A stretch of 37,065 bases of DNA from an uncultured Tropicimonas sp. (lineage in GTDB: Bacteria > Pseudomonadota > Alphaproteobacteria > Rhodobacterales > Rhodobacteraceae). The DNA is taken from contig CANMIP010000040.1 in assembly GCA_947497945.1 (NCBI GenBank), positions 1-37,065 on the forward strand. Direction: 5' to 3'. Positions 32,387 to 37,065 of the stretch are shown one piece after another; position 1 is the stretch's first letter, and the number at the start of each line of letters is the position of its first letter. The translations under genes were made by a program, and so were the position numbers. Below the pieces are notes generated by a model that saw only the letters and a program-made list of their open reading frames with translations, searched no databases and had not been told where the DNA came from.

Positions 32387-32677
32387 TCTCTGTCTCCCTT
32401 TCTCACAGCATGACTGTGAACCTATCGGGAGCTCGACCTCAAAGCAGGGTCAGCCCTATTGCGCATGCTATCCGCCCTCCCTGTCGGTTTTTGCGACTGC
32501 AGCACAAGGTTCGCTCGGGTCGCCCCACGACATTCGAAACCGGCCCAGTGCGGCCGTTAGTCAACACTCAAAGCGGACGGCCGCTAAGGGCAGCTTGTTC
32601 GGCAAAAAGTGGCGGTCGCAGGTGGGCTTCATCAACGGTTTTTTGCAAGCTGCACATCTCAACGAGAATCGAGAAAA
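32387..32677. other. 291-bp IS110 leader and operon tail, no gene
   Basis: No coding frame is supported. The part next to 32386 should be the left non-coding end of the interrupted IS110, which in this family can encode bridge RNA; short stems such as AGGGCTGACCCT occur in it (minus strand). At 32550-32584 GCGGCCG and CGGCCGC are perfect 7-bp arms with a 21-nt loop. This could be part of that structured end or a terminator-like structure for the minus-strand gene ending at 32678. The outer IS boundary was not found. Confidence 0.4.
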
Positions 32678-33754
32678 TTAGCGCTCGCGCAACAGCCCAC
32701 GAAGCGCAGCAATTGCCGACCGAAGATCGTCTTCGAAACCGGGAATGAACGCCTGCTGGATCGCAGCATTCAACGCGTCGTCGGCAGCTGCCTCGGCTGC
32801 GGTTGCCGATCCGGAAAGGGTCTCGAATTCCTCGAAGGCCTCAAGGACCAGGAGTGGCTCGCGCAGGATGCCCTGAACCGTCATGCTGATCGACATATGT
32901 TCGACCTGGTTGTTGTTCTCCGGCGGGCCAACGAACTCGGGCGCAAAGCCGGAAACGCCCCAGATCGTTGAGTTGTCCAGTGCGATCCCGGTTTCGTATT
33001 GCCAGATCGTTCCGACATGGAACCGCGCGGTGAATCCGTGGTTGAACAGCTTGATATGTGTGAGTGGGTTGCGGCGCGAGGACCCCACTATCAATTGCTG
33101 CCAGAGGTAGAGCGCCGCCTGCTCCCTTCCGCGCATGTATTCCGAGGTCTCCAGCATGTGCTCCGGCGGAACTGTATCAATCAGTTTGATTGCTGGGTCG
33201 AACAGGTCCAGCGCCGTGTCGAGCGCCGTGTCATCAGTGCCGACCTCTGACATCTCGGTCAGCTTGAAAGCATGAAACCGCGTGTAAGCCGCGCCGAGCG
33301 CTTCAAGATAGGGTTTGCCCTCTGCCGAGGCAAGCGCACCGACAACACCATAGGCGTCCCAACCATCAGCTCTCAACTGGTCGGTATCCACGTCCCAGAA
33401 AGTGGATGGAATCTGGCGACCAATGTCCGCGGTTCGAAGCGCGAGCACCCGGAGGCCTTCGGCATATTCTAACAGTTGTTCAGATGTGACCGCGCCTTCA
33501 TCGACACGGGCGAGATGGCCGGAGATGGAAATGTCTCCCAGTAGTGGCTCTTCGCTCAGCCCTGCGTCTCGCAACGCCTGTTCCACTTGTAGTCGGGTCG
33601 CCCCAGCCGCAGGTGTTTTCGCTTTGGAAATCGCGCTTCCCTCCAGCCGTTGCTCCGGAAGTCCGAAGAACAGGAAACGAACCGATGGAACGGCCAGAAC
33701 GACGACAGCAAACGCCAGACAGAACAAGGCCCCGATCCATGCCAGCCGTCTCAT
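32678..33754 (-). CDS. membrane-anchored periplasmic protein of unknown family
   Basis: A 358-residue protein with one N-terminal hydrophobic segment (about 5-25, uncleaved anchor or signal). The rest is soluble and mostly helical, with no motif recognised. Noteworthy blocks are RTADIGRQIPSTFWDVDTDQLRADGWDAYG, YLEALGAAYTRFHAFKL, and FHVGTIWQYETGIALDNSTIWGVSGF. The C-terminus is Ala-rich and helical. It lies 27 bp after the lipoprotein gene at 33782 and is the last gene of a three-gene minus-strand operon. Confidence 0.72.
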   Translation of the reverse strand: MRRLAWIGALFCLAFAVVVLAVPSVRFLFFGLPEQRLEGSAISKAKTPAAGATRLQVEQALRDAGLSEEPLLGDISISGHLARVDEGAVTSEQLLEYAEGLRVLALRTADIGRQIPSTFWDVDTDQLRADGWDAYGVVGALASAEGKPYLEALGAAYTRFHAFKLTEMSEVGTDDTALDTALDLFDPAIKLIDTVPPEHMLETSEYMRGREQAALYLWQQLIVGSSRRNPLTHIKLFNHGFTARFHVGTIWQYETGIALDNSTIWGVSGFAPEFVGPPENNNQVEHMSISMTVQGILREPLLVLEAFEEFETLSGSATAAEAAADDALNAAIQQAFIPGFEDDLRSAIAALRGLLRER

Positions 33755-33781
33755 GACTCATCCGAACCCTGTACAAAGTGA

Positions 33782-34015
33782 CTATTTCGCAAGCGCATCG
33801 AAATCGGATGTATCTACATCGGCGACAGCTTCCTGTGCGATCGCATCGTAATCCGTCGCCTTGTTGGCTTCCTCTGCGACTTCGACCGCAAGCGCAGCCG
33901 AGGCGCCGACAGTCGCGGCCGTGCGAACGTCATCCTCGCTGGCACCGCAGGCAGCGAGGGCACTCAGTACGATGGCGCATGCGACGGCCAGAGCCGGTCG
34001 GTTGCGGGATGTCAT
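33782..34015 (-). CDS. small lipoprotein
   Basis: A 77-residue protein starting MTSRNRPALAVACAIVLSALAACGAS, lipobox LAAC (Cys23). The mature part is a short acidic helix (VGASAALAVEVAEEANKATDY) with an ADVDTSDFDALAK tail. ATG 34015 was chosen because the signal peptide starts here; 60 upstream codons in the same frame belong to the neighbour's sequence in another frame. The start overlaps the upstream gene's stop by 4 bp (ATGA). Confidence 0.78.
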   Translation of the reverse strand: MTSRNRPALAVACAIVLSALAACGASEDDVRTAATVGASAALAVEVAEEANKATDYDAIAQEAVADVDTSDFDALAK

Positions 34016-34302
34016 TTCGTGTAATCCTCGAAACCTTCGACATTGCCGTCGATTACCGTGCAGTTTCCGGCCGCTCGTACGGTCGGCTGGTCCCAGTTCA
34101 CATTCCAGTTCACCATGATGGTGTCGCCGTTTTCCGAAGCGGGAAAGACTGAAATCGCAGCATTGGGAAGATCCTTGAACTCGGGAACCTCCCAAAGGTA
34201 GTCGTGGCAGGTTTTCAAGGCGTTGGTTGTCTGCCTGTCAAAGGCTTGGGCTGCACTGCCTGCGACCACAAATACAAGGCAGGCACCGATATTTCTAAGC
34301 AT
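34012..34302 (-). CDS. small secreted protein
   Basis: A 96-residue protein with a signal peptide (about 1-20, ending AQA-F). The mature part holds two cysteines (KTCHDYLW, GNCTVIDG), likely a disulfide, and a beta-rich stretch (AAISVFPASENGDTIMVNWNVNW). AAGGTCC lies upstream of ATG 34302. It is the first gene of the operon 34302 to 32678. No family was recognised. Confidence 0.75.
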   Translation of the reverse strand: MLRNIGACLVFVVAGSAAQAFDRQTTNALKTCHDYLWEVPEFKDLPNAAISVFPASENGDTIMVNWNVNWDQPTVRAAGNCTVIDGNVEGFEDYTK

Positions 34303-34430
34303 TGAAAGGACCTTTCAGATATACGCATCAGACCATTTGGACCGAAGCTTAGCGCGCCATCAGACTTCGTCAAACAGAATGGGTTCTTCCGATCTATAGA
34401 TCCTTGCGCCGGACCAACGAACCAGCAAAG

Positions 34431-36821
34431 CTACTGCTCCTCTTCGCCGTGTTCGGAAGGACCCTTACCCAGCATCGCGTTTACACGGTCGAGTTCCGCG
34501 GCTGCAATCTCCCCGATGGACGTTCCCTTCAGTCCGCCCGCGGCGACCATGGCGACCTCCAAAGGGTACTCGGCGTCGACCAGTGCGACGAGATCCTCGG
34601 CATTGCCATCCTCGGTGGTCAGGTCCGTCAGGATGTCGATATAGGCAAGAATTGCGCCGTTCCGCGTGGACGAAACCAGTTCCTTTGAAGGAAGATCCGC
34701 CAACAGTGTCTCTGTGATCAATCCGATGTAGTCCTGCAAAGACATGTACTCGTCGCCAAGCAATTTCGATTGCATGTAGACCATCCTGATGCGCTGTCGG
34801 TTCAGGACTTCGCTCATGACCTCCGCCGCTGCGTTTTCGACCGAAATCAACCCTCCGACCGGCCGGAAACGTCCAAGCAGGTCTGGGTCTGCGAAAGCAT
34901 CAAGGCCAAGGATGGCTTCACCGGCAAGAAACTCAACGGCCCGCCTCTGCTCCTCAGGGTCTACATAGGCAAAAGGCTGGTCGTCTCCCAACGTCTGCGT
35001 AACACCGCCAATCAATTTGCCAACGCTTCCCACGATCCCGACGTACCGGCCGAGCGCCTCATCATAGGTGACATCCAACATGACTCCCGGATTGCGCGCC
35101 TCCTCAACTGCCTCGGGCAACGCCGCAAGGCTTGCGTGTAGCGCAGCGATACCCGCGCGCGTTGCCGAGATCCTGTCTGCCCCGATATTCTCGGTCTGTA
35201 CCCGGGGATCGAACTGGGCAAGATACTCCTCGCCACGTTCGCCCGCTCCCCACGTGAGTTCAGGGCGCACCTCCGCTTCCGCCGCGACGGCATCAAGCTC
35301 CCCTGCGTCGAGACCGGTGGTATATCCCCATCGGATGGCGTGCAGGTCGTAGGGGCCGATGATCGGAATGAACTGCGAAACGCCATCATCCGGGTCCGCC
35401 ACGTAGTTGAAGCGCCCATAGGCCATGATGGAGGACGTGCTGCCGTTCTCCGTCGTGAATTCCGGGTCTCTGAGCTGTGCCGTTGTCCAGGCCGTCGAGG
35501 CGCGGTGGTTGTGCCGCAACCCGAGCGTATGCCCCACCTCATGTGACACGACATACTGTAGGATGCGCCCTCGCAATTCCTCCGGCAGCGGCAGTTTGGC
35601 CGCGGCGGGATCGGTCCGGTGCATCAGCAAATAGTAATAGCGGCTGAAAAGGTTCACGACGTCCGGCCACACCAAGATATGGGCGGAGAGAACTTCGCCG
35701 GAACGCGGGTCGTGAATGTTCGGGCCCATCGCGTTCTGCACTGGCTGCGCAACCCAGCGGATCACGCTGTGGCGAACATCTTCCGGGGACCACTCCGGGT
35801 CCTCCTCATGGCTTGGCGCGTCGCGAGCAATGATCGCGTTGGTGAAGCCCGCGGTCTCGAAAGCAATCTGCCAATCCTCAACCGCCTGGCGGATGTAGGG
35901 ACGCCAACGATCAGGGATTTCACGGGATAGATAGAATACGATGGGGTCAACCGGGTCCGACGGGCGTGGCGCATCCGGATCGGCGTGTTCGAGACGGAAG
36001 CGAAGGGCGGCACGGTCGCGCGATTGCACATCGCCGAACGCGCTTTCAAAAACCAGATACTCGGTGAAGAAAAATCCCACCCGGTCGTCATGGGGGCGAC
36101 GCTCCATCGGGGTTTCTGGCAGTACGGCGATGGAATGCGCCGTTTCCACGGAGATCGGCTGTGCCAGCCCGCTCTGATCTGTCGCTTCGAAAGTCAGTTG
36201 CGAGCGGACAAAGATGTTGTCGGGATAGACCGACGCCTGGGCAATGTAGGATCGGTCGGGGTCGTTCGGCCCGGGCGCGAGACCGGTGGATGCCAGCAGC
36301 GCTGCGACCGAGTAGCCGACGATATCGCCCCCGAACGCATCCCGTAAATCCACGAGTACCGCCCCGTTGTCGTCTTCCGCGAGGATCGGGAAATCGACGA
36401 TGATGGGACCAAGGTTGGCGCGTTCCACGGCGAGGTTCACCGGGCGAAGCTTGTCACGTCCGCCAGTGTAATGGGGATCGCCCGAAACCTTTTCGAACGA
36501 GGTGCCAGACAGGGACCGCACCATGACCCGATCGGGGCGCCGTTCCAACTGAATCAGGCGGGCCCCCAGGGCGTTTCCGCCCAGGGCCAACGCGTCGGTA
36601 GGATACCCGGATACTTCAGCGTACCAGATCAGGCTGCGTTCGAACATGTCGCGCGGTATCGCAAGCAACAGATCGCCGTCTTTTTGGTAGAGGTCGAAGG
36701 CTCCTGACCGAACCTCGGCACCGGCTATACGCTCCTGAAAGCCTTCCGATTGAGCCCCGGCATTGGAGGGCATCAGCGGGCCTGCAAAGGCAATGCAAAG
36801 TGCGAATGCCAGACGCATCAT
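34431..36821 (-). CDS. secreted zinc-dependent metalloprotease (DUF5117/DUF4953 type)
   Basis: A 796-residue protein. The start at ATG 36821 gives a signal peptide (MMRLAFALCIAFAG ... AGAQ) and has GGAG upstream; 29 earlier codons were rejected. The catalytic motif is H427EVGH431TLGLRH437, the HExxHxxGxxH zinc site of metzincin-like proteases, followed by SIMAYGRFNYV, a Met-turn-like block. The N-terminal part (FDLYQKDGDLLLAIPRDMFERSLIWYAEVSG) matches the DUF5117-type region found before such domains. The whole reads like the large bacterial zinc-dependent metalloproteases with DUF5117, DUF5118 and DUF4953. It acts outside the cytoplasm; substrate unknown. Confidence 0.9.
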   Translation of the reverse strand: MMRLAFALCIAFAGPLMPSNAGAQSEGFQERIAGAEVRSGAFDLYQKDGDLLLAIPRDMFERSLIWYAEVSGYPTDALALGGNALGARLIQLERRPDRVMVRSLSGTSFEKVSGDPHYTGGRDKLRPVNLAVERANLGPIIVDFPILAEDDNGAVLVDLRDAFGGDIVGYSVAALLASTGLAPGPNDPDRSYIAQASVYPDNIFVRSQLTFEATDQSGLAQPISVETAHSIAVLPETPMERRPHDDRVGFFFTEYLVFESAFGDVQSRDRAALRFRLEHADPDAPRPSDPVDPIVFYLSREIPDRWRPYIRQAVEDWQIAFETAGFTNAIIARDAPSHEEDPEWSPEDVRHSVIRWVAQPVQNAMGPNIHDPRSGEVLSAHILVWPDVVNLFSRYYYLLMHRTDPAAAKLPLPEELRGRILQYVVSHEVGHTLGLRHNHRASTAWTTAQLRDPEFTTENGSTSSIMAYGRFNYVADPDDGVSQFIPIIGPYDLHAIRWGYTTGLDAGELDAVAAEAEVRPELTWGAGERGEEYLAQFDPRVQTENIGADRISATRAGIAALHASLAALPEAVEEARNPGVMLDVTYDEALGRYVGIVGSVGKLIGGVTQTLGDDQPFAYVDPEEQRRAVEFLAGEAILGLDAFADPDLLGRFRPVGGLISVENAAAEVMSEVLNRQRIRMVYMQSKLLGDEYMSLQDYIGLITETLLADLPSKELVSSTRNGAILAYIDILTDLTTEDGNAEDLVALVDAEYPLEVAMVAAGGLKGTSIGEIAAAELDRVNAMLGKGPSEHGEEEQ

Positions 36822-37065
36822 AATTCTCCTTGTCGACGATCCTTCGTGCGCGCTCACGTTTCCAGAGATCGGACGTTTCAGTCTGGTGACGATGGAAGTG
36901 TCCGACATTCGAAAATGCTTACACTGAAGCGTGAATTTGAGAACTCACAAAGCCGCCATAGGCCGCATTTGCGGCGAAGGTTTGGTTCCCGCCGATTTTG
37001 TGGAAAAACAACGTGCTGCTTGCGCAGAGAGCTGATGCTATCAGATGGCGCAAACACCTTCCTTA
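36822..37065. other. upstream region of the metalloprotease gene, window end
   Basis: No gene is supported in these 244 bp. A small perfect inverted repeat, GCCGCA-TT-TGCGGC (36962-36975), lies about 140 bp before the protease start. The protease promoter should be here, but no clear boxes could be assigned. Confidence 0.35.

Noticed and set aside
1-37065. CRISPR array, tRNA or rRNA genes, prophage module
   Set aside because: No regularly spaced repeats, cloverleaf-like tRNA sequences, rRNA-like stretches or phage structural genes were seen.

Overview
The window looks like an accessory region of a GC-rich alphaproteobacterium, most likely a marine Rhodobacterales (Roseobacter-type) species. 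This rests on protein style, strong G/C bias at third codon positions (which produces many long antisense shadow frames), the DUF3179, DUF805 and DUF3955 proteins, a CadC-like/TPR membrane regulator, and the IS families (ISKra4, IS6, IS3, IS110, IS256). No rRNA, tRNA, CRISPR array, replication gene or phage module was seen, so chromosome, chromid and plasmid cannot be told apart.

Layout. 1-2300: a truncated ISKra4 transposase, an outer-membrane barrel gene and an IS6 remnant. 2487-6212: a membrane-anchored regulator (minus strand) divergent from a small protein gene, a DUF3179 membrane protein and a small secreted Cys protein. 6362-13506: an exported formylglycine-type sulfatase, then a coupled RND efflux pair (periplasmic adaptor and inner-membrane pump) and a non-TolC outer-membrane barrel. 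13575-16932: an NTF2-like exported protein, a small secreted protein, a stand-alone Omp85 barrel and an MFS transporter, the last three overlapping end to end. 16978-19339: an IS graveyard (IS3 and IS110 remnants) next to a complete-looking IS3 element.

19657-24514 is a tight five-gene plus-strand operon in which every product is exported or membrane-bound: an MgtC/DUF4956-like membrane protein, an SdiA-regulated/phytase-like beta-propeller, a tyrosine-phosphatase-fold protein whose P-loop arginine is replaced, a protein with motifs like Fam20/Four-jointed secretory kinases, and a calcineurin-like phosphoesterase. I consider this the best candidate for an undescribed system: phosphate chemistry in the cell envelope.

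24578-29745 holds about eleven small envelope proteins in two divergent sets (lipoproteins, one- to four-TM proteins, a stand-alone SecD P1-head-like domain, DUF805 and DUF3955). The plus-strand set ends in an AAA ATPase gene cut off by IS110 material. 30132-32677 is nested mobile DNA: an orphan IS110-type leader with strong inverted repeats, then an IS110 transposase gene split by an IS256 element with a clean 8-bp target duplication. 32678-34302 is a three-gene envelope operon, and 34431-36821 encodes a large secreted zinc metalloprotease, both on the minus strand.

Most functional calls rest on motifs read by eye; no database search was possible.
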